A DNA stretch of 56,203 nt from an uncultured Lachnospiraceae bacterium (GCA_934294885.1 CAKRAK010000020.1:1-56203); one strand, 5' to 3'. Positions 38,985 through 48,334 are shown, numbered from the stretch's first letter. Numbers and translations: made by a program. Notes: generated by a model not told the origin, from the sequence alone.

Positions 38985-40532
38985 ATGTCAACAGACAACC
39001 GAACATACTGCATATACCTTCGTAAATCCCGGAAAGATATGGATGCAGAGCGAAATGGTATAGATACTTTGGAACGTCATGAGAAAATCCTTATGGATTA
39101 TGCAAAGCAAAACAATCTCATGATTGGCAAAATCTATCGAGAAGTTGTTTCCGGAGATACCATTGCCGCCCGGCCACAGATGCAGGAGCTCCTTTCTGAT
39201 GTTGAAAAGGAATTATGGAAAGGTGTTCTTGTTGTCGAGGTGGAACGTCTGGCCAGAGGTGATACCATTGATCAAGGTATTATTGCACAGGTATTCAAAT
39301 TTTCAGATACCTTGATTGTAACCCCATTAAAAACATATGATCCAAACAATGAGTATGATGAGGAATTCTTCGAATATGGATTATTTCAATCACGGAGAGA
39401 ATATAAGGCAATTACCCGGAGGCAGCAACGAGGAATTAAGCAGTCTATTATTGAGGGGAAATGGCCATATAACAAAGCTCCTTACGGTTACGAGCGTTAT
39501 AAACTCCCGGAGCAGAAGGGTTACTCTCTCCGGATAATTCCTGAACAGGCTGCTATCATACAACAAATCTATTCTTGGTATGCTTATGATAAGATTGGTT
39601 ACTCTTCCATCGCTGACCGCTTGAATGCCATGCATGCTCCCGCTCCGACTAATGTATGGAGCTACAGCACAATTAAAGATATTTTAACCAACGTTGTTTA
39701 TAATGGAAAAGTGAAACGTGGAGAACGAGCACAGATTAAGCGTACCTCCAGCGGTAACCTTCGTGTATCCCGGCCAAGAAATAATGATTACGAAATCTAT
39801 GATGGATTACATGAAGCAATTATTGAAGATGAACTTTTTCAAACCGTTCAGGCGATTTTTAAAGGGCATCCCAGCAAGCCGGTAGCATCAGCCCTTGAAA
39901 TTAAGAATCCACTTGCCGGCTTGGTTTACTGTAAATTATGCGGGAGGAAAATGATCAGGCGGCCACAAGACCGATGCCGGACGATGATTATCTGCAAGAC
40001 CAAAGGCTGTCCTAATATTTCTTCATACGAACACGTTTTAGAAGCTGCTACCATTCAGGCATTAGAGGATTATTTGGAAGAATTGAAAGCTATGGAAAAG
40101 AATCCCCGACCAATTCCGGTTAGTAATATTGGGATTTTAGAGGATAACCTACAGCAAATCGAAAAGGAAAAAGAAATACTGGAAACTCAATTAAATAATG
40201 CTTATGACTTAGTAGAGCAAGGGGTCTATACTGCAGAAGTTTTTATGAAACGAAGCCAGACGATTCAGACCAAAATAGATGATTGTGATTTGCGCCTGTC
40301 TGATGTGAAAAAACAAATCCGAAAAGAGCAACGATTCCTTAACAAGCGCAGTTATCTGATACCGAAGATAGAAACTATTTTGGAAAAATATGATACATTA
40401 GATGCAAAGAATAAGAACGCCCTGTTATCAGAAGTTATTGATCGAATTGACTACCAAAAAACAGAACGTTCTCCAAAAAATGGGCCATATGATAATTTCG
40501 ACATCAGTCTAACCCCGCATATTCCTTTATGA
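38985..40532 (+). CDS. Large serine recombinase (integrase)
   Basis: A 515-residue serine integrase. The nucleophile is S15 in YLRKSRKD; the resolvase domain covers about 7-150 with ERLARGD and QGIIAQVF. The recombinase domain (about 175-290) has GYERYKL and IADRLNAM; a zinc ribbon follows (CKLCGRKM near 315, then CKTKGC), and a coiled coil (about 375-440). It catalyses unidirectional attP x attB recombination and needs a directionality factor for excision. The gene ends 9 bp before the attR arm. The copy 5 palindrome lies before its AAAGGATGGTGAT site. Confidence 0.95.
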   Translation: MSTDNRTYCIYLRKSRKDMDAERNGIDTLERHEKILMDYAKQNNLMIGKIYREVVSGDTIAARPQMQELLSDVEKELWKGVLVVEVERLARGDTIDQGIIAQVFKFSDTLIVTPLKTYDPNNEYDEEFFEYGLFQSRREYKAITRRQQRGIKQSIIEGKWPYNKAPYGYERYKLPEQKGYSLRIIPEQAAIIQQIYSWYAYDKIGYSSIADRLNAMHAPAPTNVWSYSTIKDILTNVVYNGKVKRGERAQIKRTSSGNLRVSRPRNNDYEIYDGLHEAIIEDELFQTVQAIFKGHPSKPVASALEIKNPLAGLVYCKLCGRKMIRRPQDRCRTMIICKTKGCPNISSYEHVLEAATIQALEDYLEELKAMEKNPRPIPVSNIGILEDNLQQIEKEKEILETQLNNAYDLVEQGVYTAEVFMKRSQTIQTKIDDCDLRLSDVKKQIRKEQRFLNKRSYLIPKIETILEKYDTLDAKNKNALLSEVIDRIDYQKTERSPKNGPYDNFDISLTPHIPL

Positions 40533-40541
40533 TTTCAATAC

Positions 40542-40582
40542 AGACACCTTCATGGTACAGTGGAACTTGGGCACGAAGAAAT
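40542..40582 (+). other. attR: right prophage-host junction
   Basis: The phage arm AGACACCTTCATGGTAC (40542-40558), then AGT, the core GGAA (40562-40565) and cotJC sequence CTTGGGCACGAAGAA. It mirrors attL exactly. The predicted crossover dinucleotide is GA at 40563-40564. Confidence 0.93.
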
Positions 40583-40985
40583 GGTATCCACCATCATCAC
40601 CCAGCTCACGAAGAATTTAACTATGGATGAAATTGAGAAATCCGGTTTCTATCAATATTATGTGGATCATACACTTGGAATCTGGCCTCAAAATGCAGCC
40701 GGAGTTCCCTTCAGTACCGATTCGATACAGTCAACCGGCGATCCCATTGCCGATCTTCATGAAGATATGGCTGCGGAACAAAAAGCCCGCCTGACTTATG
40801 ACAACATTCTCCGGTTATGTAAGGATAATCCGGATGTTTATGATGCAATCAAATTCCTTCGTGCCAGAGAAATGGTTCACTATCAAAGATTTGGAGAAAG
40901 TCTGCGCCTGATTCAGGATCAGTTAGATGCCAAAAATTTCTATGCTTTCAATTCTGCTTTTGACAAAAAGGCTACCTGCTTGTAA
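40562..40985 (+). CDS. cotJC: cotJC 3' part, separated by the prophage
   Basis: Codons for L66 to the end of CotJC (139 residues beyond the core): ELGHEEMVSTIITQLT, DHTLGIWPQNAAGVPF, EDMAAEQKARLTYDNIL and FLRAREMVHYQRFGE, the ferritin-like metal-binding helices. It has no ribosome binding site; a GTG at 40560 opens the frame but has no support. It is not expected to be made unless joined to 7630-7824. The 3' end is followed by about 70 bp with no gene. Confidence 0.93.
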
Positions 40986-41057
40986 CAAAGCCCGTCAAAA
41001 GAGCGTACCAAAGTGAAATAAATTGAATATATTATAAAAAAAGTAATTGGAGTTTTT

Positions 41058-42071
41058 ATGCCTAAAAGAAAAATATTTAAGGGAATCTTAGCATTCTCTA
41101 TGGCAATTATGTTCCTTATTGCTGCCTGTACAGGATGCGGCAAAAAAGAATCGGATTTACAAAAGGTTACATTAACAGAGGTTGCACACTCTATCTTCTA
41201 TGCACCTCAGTATGTTGCAATCGAAAAAGGTTACTTTAAGGATGAGGGCATTGATCTGGAATTGGTAAATGGTTTCGGTGCCGATAAGGTTATGTCTGCC
41301 GTAGTTGCAGGAGAAACCGATATTGGTTTCTGTGGTGCAGAATCATCTATTTATTTATATGCAGAAGGTGCCTCTAACTATGTCGTAAACTTTGCACAAT
41401 TAACACAGCGTGCCGGCAACTTTTTAGTATCCAGAGAACCAATTGATGATTTCAGCTGGGATATGTTAAAAGGAAAGGATGTCCTTGGAGGCAGAAAAGG
41501 CGGCATGCCAGAAATGGTATTTGAATATATCCTTGAAAAAAATGATATCAATCCAAAAACAGACCTTACCATCAACCAGAGTATTGACTTTGGCAGTACC
41601 GCAGCTGCCTTTTCCGGTGGTCAGGGAGATTTCACGGTAGAATTCGAGCCATCTGCAACTGCCCTGGAGGCTGCAGGAGAAGGATATGTCGTTGCTTCCT
41701 TAGGTGTTGATTCCGGATATGTACCATACACCTCATATTCTGTTACAAAGGAATATTTGAATGAGCATCCGGATACCATTCAGGGCTTTACCAATGCATT
41801 ACAAAAAGGAATGGACTATGTTAATACCCATACTCCTGCCCAGATTGCAGAAGTCATTGCCCCACAGTTTGAGGACTTCGATCTGGAGACAATTGAAACA
41901 ATCGTAGCCAGATATTATCAACAGGATACATGGAAGGATAATCTTATTTTTGAAGAAAGCAGCTTCGATCTGCTGCAAAACATCCTGTCCGGCGCCGGAG
42001 AATTAGACCGCTCCGTTCCTTATAATAATCTGGTAAATAATAGCTTTGCCGAAAAAGCTTTGAAAAAATAA
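41058..42071 (+). CDS. ABC transporter substrate-binding lipoprotein (SsuA/NMT1-like)
   Basis: A 337-residue solute-binding protein with a signal peptide and lipobox: membrane stretch about 10-24, then IAACTGCGKK, with the processed Cys near residue 24 or 27. The body has the NMT1/SsuA fold (VTLTEVAHSIFYAPQYVAIEKGYFKDEGIDLELVN, in part). Such proteins bind taurine, sulfonates, nitrate or pyrimidine precursors. There is no permease or ATPase gene beside it, so the transporter genes must lie elsewhere. Confidence 0.88.
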   Translation: MPKRKIFKGILAFSMAIMFLIAACTGCGKKESDLQKVTLTEVAHSIFYAPQYVAIEKGYFKDEGIDLELVNGFGADKVMSAVVAGETDIGFCGAESSIYLYAEGASNYVVNFAQLTQRAGNFLVSREPIDDFSWDMLKGKDVLGGRKGGMPEMVFEYILEKNDINPKTDLTINQSIDFGSTAAAFSGGQGDFTVEFEPSATALEAAGEGYVVASLGVDSGYVPYTSYSVTKEYLNEHPDTIQGFTNALQKGMDYVNTHTPAQIAEVIAPQFEDFDLETIETIVARYYQQDTWKDNLIFEESSFDLLQNILSGAGELDRSVPYNNLVNNSFAEKALKK

Positions 42072-42073
42072 AG

Positions 42074-42094
42074 GGAAGGGCTTTATGCCCTTCC
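42074..42094. terminator. Bidirectional terminator
   Basis: GGAAGGGC-TTTAT-GCCCTTCC lies between the substrate-binding protein and degV stops, with A-rich and T-rich sides for both directions. Confidence 0.78.
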
Positions 42095-42096
42095 TA

Positions 42097-42960
42097 TTAT
42101 TCCTTTTCCATAAACAGTACCGCCAGCATACCGGGTCCTGTATGACTACCTATTATCGGTCCAATTTTTGTTGTAATTATATTCTCCACCGGAGTTTTTT
42201 CTAAAATCTTCTTTTTAAATTCCTCTGCACGGCTTTCTGCATCTCCGTGAGCAACAAAAATCGTTAACTGGGATTCGTCTATATCACTGTTGATTTTGGA
42301 AATCATATATTCTACTGCTTTTTTATTTCCACGAACTTTATTTTCTGTATACAAAGCACCATTTTCATCCACACTGATAATCGGTTTAATTTTCAAGGCA
42401 CTTCCAAGCATAGCCTCCGCAAAGGACAAACGTCCGCCTCTTTGCAAATGAAACAGATCATCCACCGTAAACCAATGTGCAATTCTGTTACGATGCTTCA
42501 ATGCCCAATCTGTTAATTCCTCAAGGGATAATCCTTTTTCTTTTTCCAGTGCCAGCAAATAAACAAAATATCCCTGTCCTGCTGAAGCACAAAGGGAATC
42601 AACCACCTCAATCCTTCGTTCCGGAAAATCTTCCTCCAGCATATTTTTTGCCAATAAAGCCGACTGGTAAGTACCGCTTAAACCGGAAGTAAAGCATATA
42701 TACAGGATATCATTTCCCTCTTCTAAAATAGGGGTCATAAATTCCACATATGTCATGGGATTGATCTGAGAGGTTGATGAAGTTTTTCCATCCTTTAATG
42801 CCTGATAAAAATCAGCATTGGACATATTTCTTTCGTCCGGATAATGTAAATATTCCTTTCCATCCAGATTAAACATCATGGGAACTACCTTAATATCAAA
42901 CTGCTCCACCAAATCTACCGGTAAATCAAGGGTCGCGTCACTAACTAAAACGAAACTCAT
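42097..42960 (-). CDS. DegV family fatty-acid-binding protein
   Basis: A 287-residue DegV protein. The start FVLVSDATLDLPVDLVEQFDIKVVPM and the SGLSGTYQSALLA motif are diagnostic, with GPIIGSHTGPGMLAVLF at the end. DegV/FakB proteins bind fatty acids and present them to the FakA kinase. Length is normal. Confidence 0.93.
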   Translation of the reverse strand: MSFVLVSDATLDLPVDLVEQFDIKVVPMMFNLDGKEYLHYPDERNMSNADFYQALKDGKTSSTSQINPMTYVEFMTPILEEGNDILYICFTSGLSGTYQSALLAKNMLEEDFPERRIEVVDSLCASAGQGYFVYLLALEKEKGLSLEELTDWALKHRNRIAHWFTVDDLFHLQRGGRLSFAEAMLGSALKIKPIISVDENGALYTENKVRGNKKAVEYMISKINSDIDESQLTIFVAHGDAESRAEEFKKKILEKTPVENIITTKIGPIIGSHTGPGMLAVLFMEKE

Positions 42961-42989
42961 GCATCTTCTCCTCCATACATTATGTAAAC

Positions 42990-45392
42990 TTATTCTTTTT
43001 CGGGCAATAAACCATCTAACACCTGATATAGTGTATTCACATCTACAGGCTTCGGCAAATGGGTTTGCATTCCCGCACTTTTTGATTCTTCTACATCTCC
43101 ATCGTAGGTATTTGCCATCAATCCAACGATAGGAACAGTCTCTCCATCCTCTTTTCCCGATATACGGATACAGCGTGTTGCTTCTCTTCCATCCATATAT
43201 GGCATATGAACATCCATCAGGATTGCATCATAGGTTCCTGCAGGCTGGGAAATAAATTGTATGACTGCCTTTTTACCATTATCAACGGCATCAACCTGAA
43301 AACCGACAACCTCCAGTACAGCACGAAGAGCATCCTGGCTCATCTCACTATCCTCTGCCAAAAGAATTCTTCTGCCGGAATAATTTCTTGCAATTGCCGA
43401 CTTTCTTCTTTTTACAGACTTCTTTTGATCCTCCAAAATGTCAAAGGGCAGTGAAAAATCAAGATGAGTTCCTGCAGCATCCACAGAAACACTAATCTGC
43501 CCTCCCATTAAATTAATTAACCTCGCTGCCAAAGATAAATCAAAGTGCTGCTCTTCTACCGACTCCAAAGAATCATTCGCAAATCCAAAAATACACTCTT
43601 TCATCTTGTCTGTCAAACCACTTCCACTGTCATCTATAATAAATCGAATATAAACCTTCTTTTTATCAGATGCCATCTGTTTTGCCCTTAAAGAAATGGT
43701 TCCGGCAACCGGTGTATAAGATATTGCATTATTCATCAGATAATATACTGCCTGTTGTAACCGTATTTCGTCTCCAATCAACTGATTATACTGACAATTA
43801 ATATCAATGGAAAGCAGAATATTCTTTTTCTTAACCTTATCCCGCATGGCAACCTCTACACGATTCATGAAATGATCCAAACGGAATGGCTGCTTTGTAA
43901 TATTAATAGAATCATTGTCTACCTTAACGACCTCAAGAAGCTCATCCATAACCTGCATCATATGTTCTGAATAATCATCAATATTATTCAGACATTCCAA
44001 CAAATGATTCTCATCCTTATAAACCTGTCTCGCCACACTGGACATACTAATAATACCACTCATCGGAGTTCTGATTTCATGGGAAATATTAGCAAGAATC
44101 TGTCCCTTTAATTCTGCAGCAGAACGGGCAGCAAGAATAGATTCCTTCATTTTCTTTTCTTCTTCTATCTTCGTGCTTCGGACAGCCTCCACATCCTGAA
44201 ACAGAATATACACCGTAATATCACGATTTGTATTCTGTTCATATATAATCTGTCCGTTCATACAATGATATTCCCCTTCATGGGTTCTGTAACGGAAATC
44301 GATTTCTTTTTTTCTATCTCCGTTCATATAAGCGTTTTGCAGGAAATTAACATCAAAACATTCCAAAAACTTCTGCTTGTCGTCTGTATGAATCTTGGAT
44401 AACCATTTTAAAACAAAATCCCTGCTGTAGGATTTTGCATGACTCACATCATGGACAAACAAATCATAAAACCGGTCTTTTCTAATCTCCACGGCTATCA
44501 TATCCTTATACAGCTCCCGCATAGCAAATATAAATTTCTTGCCCTGAATCAGACTTAAATTTCCCGGCTGCTCATCATAAGCCTCCTGCAAGGTCAGAAC
44601 ATATGCAGAACTGTTGTCTGTTTTTCTGACCTTCATAACACCGATGCGGTATGTGTCCTCCAAAAACGGAAGATATAAATCCCTTTGAATCATGGACTGT
44701 TCTTCTAACATATATAACGGATTGTTTTTTACCGTCTTCTCCCCCCAAAGAGAAGAAAAAATGTTATCTCCGTTTTTAATATTTGGAAATCTTGTCCTTG
44801 CATATTCATTACAATAAGAGATTCTGTAATCCTGATCGATCATGTAAAATGCCGTTTTCGTCATAGTACATGCCATACGGAAAAGACTTCCTTCACTCTC
44901 TCCCACTACCTCTTGAAAATATTCTTTGCAAAGCATTTCATTCATCAGCTTAAACATTACATGAATATCTTCTACCATTTCATCGGAAAAATTATTAATC
45001 TCATTCCATGCAACGACAATGTAGCCGATTACATTTCCATGATTTGTCATTCGATACTCTATCACGGATTCATATCCATTATCGTGATACATTTTCTTTT
45101 CCTCAGAAGAAAGCACAGTGGTAGCCCTGGCAACAAAAAGCTCACTTTCGTCAAAATGATACCACGCTTCAATATTCTTGATATACTCATCCAGACTACA
45201 TAACTCCCGGTCTGATACATCATCCCATTCAAATTCAATCGTCGGACTCATCAAACCTTCTTCATAATGAATAATAAACATGCTGTCTATCTCTATTTCA
45301 TTAATAAAGTGCTCAATGGTTTTCTCAATTCCCTTATCCACACTTGAGCTATGTAACAAATCATCTACTGCATCTGCATCTAATAACCCCAT
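42990..45392 (-). CDS. Cytoplasmic hybrid sensor histidine kinase with receiver domain
   Basis: An 800-residue protein. Residues about 1-155 are a GAF-like sensor and about 170-270 and 285-405 are PAS-like. The HisKA domain has H438 in ISHEIRTP, followed by a HATPase domain (with GSGLTDKMKECIFG) to about 665. The C-terminal receiver (about 675-800) carries phospho-acceptor D727 in ILMDVHMPYMDG. No membrane helix is visible, so it senses an internal signal. It has no adjacent response regulator. Confidence 0.9.
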   Translation of the reverse strand: MGLLDADAVDDLLHSSSVDKGIEKTIEHFINEIEIDSMFIIHYEEGLMSPTIEFEWDDVSDRELCSLDEYIKNIEAWYHFDESELFVARATTVLSSEEKKMYHDNGYESVIEYRMTNHGNVIGYIVVAWNEINNFSDEMVEDIHVMFKLMNEMLCKEYFQEVVGESEGSLFRMACTMTKTAFYMIDQDYRISYCNEYARTRFPNIKNGDNIFSSLWGEKTVKNNPLYMLEEQSMIQRDLYLPFLEDTYRIGVMKVRKTDNSSAYVLTLQEAYDEQPGNLSLIQGKKFIFAMRELYKDMIAVEIRKDRFYDLFVHDVSHAKSYSRDFVLKWLSKIHTDDKQKFLECFDVNFLQNAYMNGDRKKEIDFRYRTHEGEYHCMNGQIIYEQNTNRDITVYILFQDVEAVRSTKIEEEKKMKESILAARSAAELKGQILANISHEIRTPMSGIISMSSVARQVYKDENHLLECLNNIDDYSEHMMQVMDELLEVVKVDNDSINITKQPFRLDHFMNRVEVAMRDKVKKKNILLSIDINCQYNQLIGDEIRLQQAVYYLMNNAISYTPVAGTISLRAKQMASDKKKVYIRFIIDDSGSGLTDKMKECIFGFANDSLESVEEQHFDLSLAARLINLMGGQISVSVDAAGTHLDFSLPFDILEDQKKSVKRRKSAIARNYSGRRILLAEDSEMSQDALRAVLEVVGFQVDAVDNGKKAVIQFISQPAGTYDAILMDVHMPYMDGREATRCIRISGKEDGETVPIVGLMANTYDGDVEESKSAGMQTHLPKPVDVNTLYQVLDGLLPEKE

Positions 45393-45455
45393 GATAATCC
45401 CTTTCTTTCCATAAGTAACTCCCCAACCTTTTTCCGTAAAATGAATGTTGCGGTT

Positions 45456-46067
45456 TTATTCATAAAAAATCTTTGTTTCATCCAGAACAGAGTACCCATT
45501 TTCATCCAGCTTCACAATGATTACATTGCAGTTTTTCTGTAGTCCTCCACTCCAGAACTTATCGACTCCGTGTTTTTTAATATGACACATCAAAGCCTTA
45601 TTCATGGCCCCGTGAGCCACGATCATAATCCTTTCACAATCCATATACTCCTTTTCAACCGTAGTCTCCAAAAAATCCTTTCCCCGTTGACAAATTGCTT
45701 CCAATGTCTCCCCGCGCTCCGGTGCCCGATATAAATCCGGTCGGTCAAAAAAATAATGAAACGGATCGGTTTCATCCTGCAATAACATGGAAAAATCCTT
45801 ACCTTCATTGATACCAAAGGAAAGCTCTTTTAATCTTTCATCACGAATAATCGGAATATTTCTATGTCCACGAATCAGACAGGCTGTTTCATAAGCACGT
45901 ATAAGGGGAGAGGAATATATCTTGTCAAAATGTACATTTTCCAATGCTTCCCCCGTCAGCCCGGCTAACTGTCTTCCATTTTCATTTAACTCAATATCCA
46001 TACTTCCCTGCAATAGCTTTTTGGCATTCCAAACTGTCTGTCCATGTCTTACAATGTATAATTCCAT
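45456..46067 (-). CDS. Histidine phosphatase family protein (phosphoglycerate-mutase-like)
   Basis: A 203-residue histidine phosphatase. RHGQTVWN at residues 7-14 holds the catalytic His; the other motif is VAHGAMNKAL near 150. Related to GpmB/CobC. The substrate is unknown. It is 11 bp after ung, so probably cotranscribed. Confidence 0.9.
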   Translation of the reverse strand: MELYIVRHGQTVWNAKKLLQGSMDIELNENGRQLAGLTGEALENVHFDKIYSSPLIRAYETACLIRGHRNIPIIRDERLKELSFGINEGKDFSMLLQDETDPFHYFFDRPDLYRAPERGETLEAICQRGKDFLETTVEKEYMDCERIMIVAHGAMNKALMCHIKKHGVDKFWSGGLQKNCNVIIVKLDENGYSVLDETKIFYE

Positions 46068-46078
46068 TTGCCTGCTCC

Positions 46079-46756
46079 TTAAATATCCTCAATCTGCCAG
46101 TCGATTGGCTCTAAACCATGCTCCACAAGAAATGCATTGGCTTTGCTAAAATGCTTACATCCAAAAAATCCCCGATAAGCGGACAACGGACTTGGATGGG
46201 GAGCCTTTAAGATCAAATGATTGGGATTATTTAATTTTGCCGCCTTATTTTGTGCAGGCTTTCCCCACAGCAAAAAGACAATCGGTCGATCCTCCCGGTT
46301 TAGAATATCAATAACAGCATCCGTAAACTGCTCCCATCCAATTCCCTGATGGGAATTTGCCTGATGTGCCCGGACAGTCAGAACGCTGTTTAACATTAAC
46401 ACACCTTGTTGTGCCCACTTTACAAGATATCCGTTGTTTGGAATCTTACAGCCTAGATCAGCCTCCAATTCTTTATAAATATTCACCAAGGATGGCGGAA
46501 TCTCTACGTCCGGCTTTACACTAAAGCACAAACCGTGTGCCTGTCCATCATTGTGATATGGATCCTGTCCGATGATTACACATTTAACATCCTTTAAAGG
46601 TGTCAGATGAAACGCATTAAATATATCCTCTGCCGGAGGAAAGATCTGTCTGCCGCTGGCATATTCCGCATTTACTGTCTCGTATAATTTTTTGTAATAA
46701 CTCTTTTTATATTCCGGTTTTAATTTTTCTTCCCAGTCATTTTGAATCATTGGCAT
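46079..46756 (-). CDS. ung: Uracil-DNA glycosylase
   Basis: A 225-residue family 1 UDG. The water-activating loop GQDPYHNDGQAHGLCFSV and the His loop HPSPLSAYRGFFGCKHFSKAN (in part) are intact. It removes uracil from DNA in base excision repair. The ATG at 46756 has AAGGAG 8 bp upstream, so the long upstream extension is rejected. Confidence 0.96.
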   Translation of the reverse strand: MPMIQNDWEEKLKPEYKKSYYKKLYETVNAEYASGRQIFPPAEDIFNAFHLTPLKDVKCVIIGQDPYHNDGQAHGLCFSVKPDVEIPPSLVNIYKELEADLGCKIPNNGYLVKWAQQGVLMLNSVLTVRAHQANSHQGIGWEQFTDAVIDILNREDRPIVFLLWGKPAQNKAAKLNNPNHLILKAPHPSPLSAYRGFFGCKHFSKANAFLVEHGLEPIDWQIEDI

Positions 46757-46800
46757 AGTGTTATCTCCTTGTCCTTTTCTTTGCATAACAAATGATAGCT

Positions 46801-47187
46801 TCATCCACACACGGCGGTACCAAACTCGGATTGTTCTTCCTTCAGCTTTACCAGTATATCTCCTGCTTTGTAATCCACATCCTGTTCTTTGGGATATAAA
46901 GCAACCGGCTTATCTCCTCCGGTAACTGCCTCCACCTTGGATGTAGCCACGTATAACTCTTCCATGGTAACATCCGCTTTCTTTCTTCCATTACAATCAT
47001 ATAGGAAAAAGGTATCCGACACTAAGGCGGTTCCTTTTGCTACAATTCCCAGCAATTTTATATAGCTGCTCCCTTTGTAGGTCTCCGGATAAGCGTCATC
47101 AACATAAAAAATAAACTCTGCCTGCTGATGAAGCTGATACACTCTGTCATAATTTTCATTCTTCTTCCGATTCTTTTTTCCAAACAT
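46801..47187 (-). CDS. Conserved hypothetical protein
   Basis: A 128-residue protein that starts with a very basic tail (MFGKKNRKKNEN) followed by beta-rich sequence (LLGIVAKGTALVSDTFFLYDCNG), which recalls an EF-Tu domain 2-like barrel. It sits between a HAD phosphatase and ung. Not recognised beyond this. Confidence 0.6.
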   Translation of the reverse strand: MFGKKNRKKNENYDRVYQLHQQAEFIFYVDDAYPETYKGSSYIKLLGIVAKGTALVSDTFFLYDCNGRKKADVTMEELYVATSKVEAVTGGDKPVALYPKEQDVDYKAGDILVKLKEEQSEFGTAVCG

Positions 47188-47242
47188 AGTTTTATTCCGC
47201 CTTTGAAGGATATTTCTTATTCATAAAAGCTTCTGTTCCCGA

Positions 47243-47839
47243 TTACAGCTTCTGTTCCGTTACCGATTCTTTTCCTGTAAATAATACTGCCTGCATACCT
47301 GCGGCAATGGCAGCATCCACATTATCCTGACGATCATCAAAAAACAGGCACTGTGCAGCATCTAACTGATACCGGTCACACAACAACCGGTATATCCTTA
47401 CATCCGGTTTTTTTAATTTTTCAACTGCGGATACAATATAACCATCCACAAGGGAAAAGAAGCGAAATGTATGCCAGTGAAGCTGATACATTTCCAGCGG
47501 ATAATTGGATAGTAAATAGACCCCATAGCCCTTTTCTTTTAACTCCTTTATCATGTCATAGGAATAATCGTATTCTTCCACAAATGTATCTGCATGCTCC
47601 CAAAACAGGAGAATTTCTTTCTCGTATTCCGGCATCCTCCGGATAAAATAATCAATGGCGTCCTTTTGCGAAATGATGCCCTCATCCAACTGTTCCCATA
47701 TGTCTGACATCACCATGTATTTTTCAAATGCATCCACAATTTCAGGGGAAAAAGATAACATTTCACAGGTCTTTTTCCAGCAAAAGTCAATTAAAACATT
47801 TCCAACATCGAAAACCACATTTTTTATCTGTTGTTCCAT
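47243..47839 (-). CDS. HAD superfamily hydrolase
   Basis: A 198-residue HAD phosphatase. Motif I is VFDVGNVLID (Asp11 region), motif II LLSNYP, motif III/IV FFDDRQDNVDAA. The first motif has G-N in place of the more common D-G-T-L, as in the YihX-type haloacid dehalogenase phosphatases. It is 1 bp from the next upstream gene, so an operon is likely. Confidence 0.88.
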   Translation of the reverse strand: MEQQIKNVVFDVGNVLIDFCWKKTCEMLSFSPEIVDAFEKYMVMSDIWEQLDEGIISQKDAIDYFIRRMPEYEKEILLFWEHADTFVEEYDYSYDMIKELKEKGYGVYLLSNYPLEMYQLHWHTFRFFSLVDGYIVSAVEKLKKPDVRIYRLLCDRYQLDAAQCLFFDDRQDNVDAAIAAGMQAVLFTGKESVTEQKL

Positions 47840-47840
47840 A

Positions 47841-48248
47841 CTAACCTCGATTCAATTCTTTTATACTGTTTTCAAAATCACTGATAATTTTTCTTGCATC
47901 GGCTTCCTCTTCCGCCATCTGAATCATCGTAATCACTCTTTGCAGCTCCTGTGCCTGATTAATCGGAAGCGCCGCTTTTGTCTGTTCCAGATTAAATACA
48001 AAATCCTCAATTCTCTCAGAAAACACCAATTCTATCATATCCGGAAAGAACTTCATCTCCATGGAAAATCCACAACCGGGCCACTCATACTCCGTACTCT
48101 CCTTTGCCAGCTGTCTTGCCTTCTTGATTAACAGCCCCGCCAATGGGGTTCTGTTTATAAAGTCCTCCGCCGTTACACCGAAGGATTTCATGTCTCTTCT
48201 GTCAATATAACAGGAAACCTGATATAACGCTTTTTCTTCTATATGCAT
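47841..48248 (-). CDS. MecA-like adaptor domain protein
   Basis: A 135-residue protein with pattern similar to the N-terminal substrate-binding domain of MecA (IEEKALYQVSCYIDRRDM, GVTAEDFINRTPLAGLLIKKARQLA, MEMKFFPDMIELVFS). No ClpC-binding C-terminal domain is present. It could be a truncated or short adaptor; similarity is judged by pattern only. Confidence 0.5.
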   Translation of the reverse strand: MHIEEKALYQVSCYIDRRDMKSFGVTAEDFINRTPLAGLLIKKARQLAKESTEYEWPGCGFSMEMKFFPDMIELVFSERIEDFVFNLEQTKAALPINQAQELQRVITMIQMAEEEADARKIISDFENSIKELNRG

Positions 48249-48334
48249 GTTGTCACCTTATTTCATCTTATTTACTTCTCATTATAACAGTATTTTTATC
48301 AATCACAAGATTATGTTTTTTCTGATTTGCGACA

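Larger units (their letters stand above)
7822..40563. mobile_element. Siphovirus-type prophage integrated in cotJC (about 32.7 kb)
   Basis: The element contains integrase, repressor, replication, packaging, head, tail and lysis modules between attL and attR. The structural and lysis genes run leftward; the lysogeny genes and integrase run rightward. No frameshifted structural gene was found and the modules are nearly complete, so it may be inducible. No terminase small subunit and no recombination directionality factor are recognisable. The tape measure of 805 residues predicts a tail of roughly 120 nm using the usual 0.15 nm per residue. The tail set (tube, chaperones, Dit) is siphovirus-like and no sheath gene is present. 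Confidence 0.95.

Noticed and set aside
7822..40563. A diversity-generating retroelement, CRISPR array or intact insertion sequence in the prophage
   Set aside because: No reverse transcriptase, no repeat-spacer array and no transposase frame was seen.
40560..40985. cotJC 3' part as an independent gene starting at GTG 40560
   Set aside because: There is no ribosome binding site and the sequence before it is the phage attR arm; it is a gene half.
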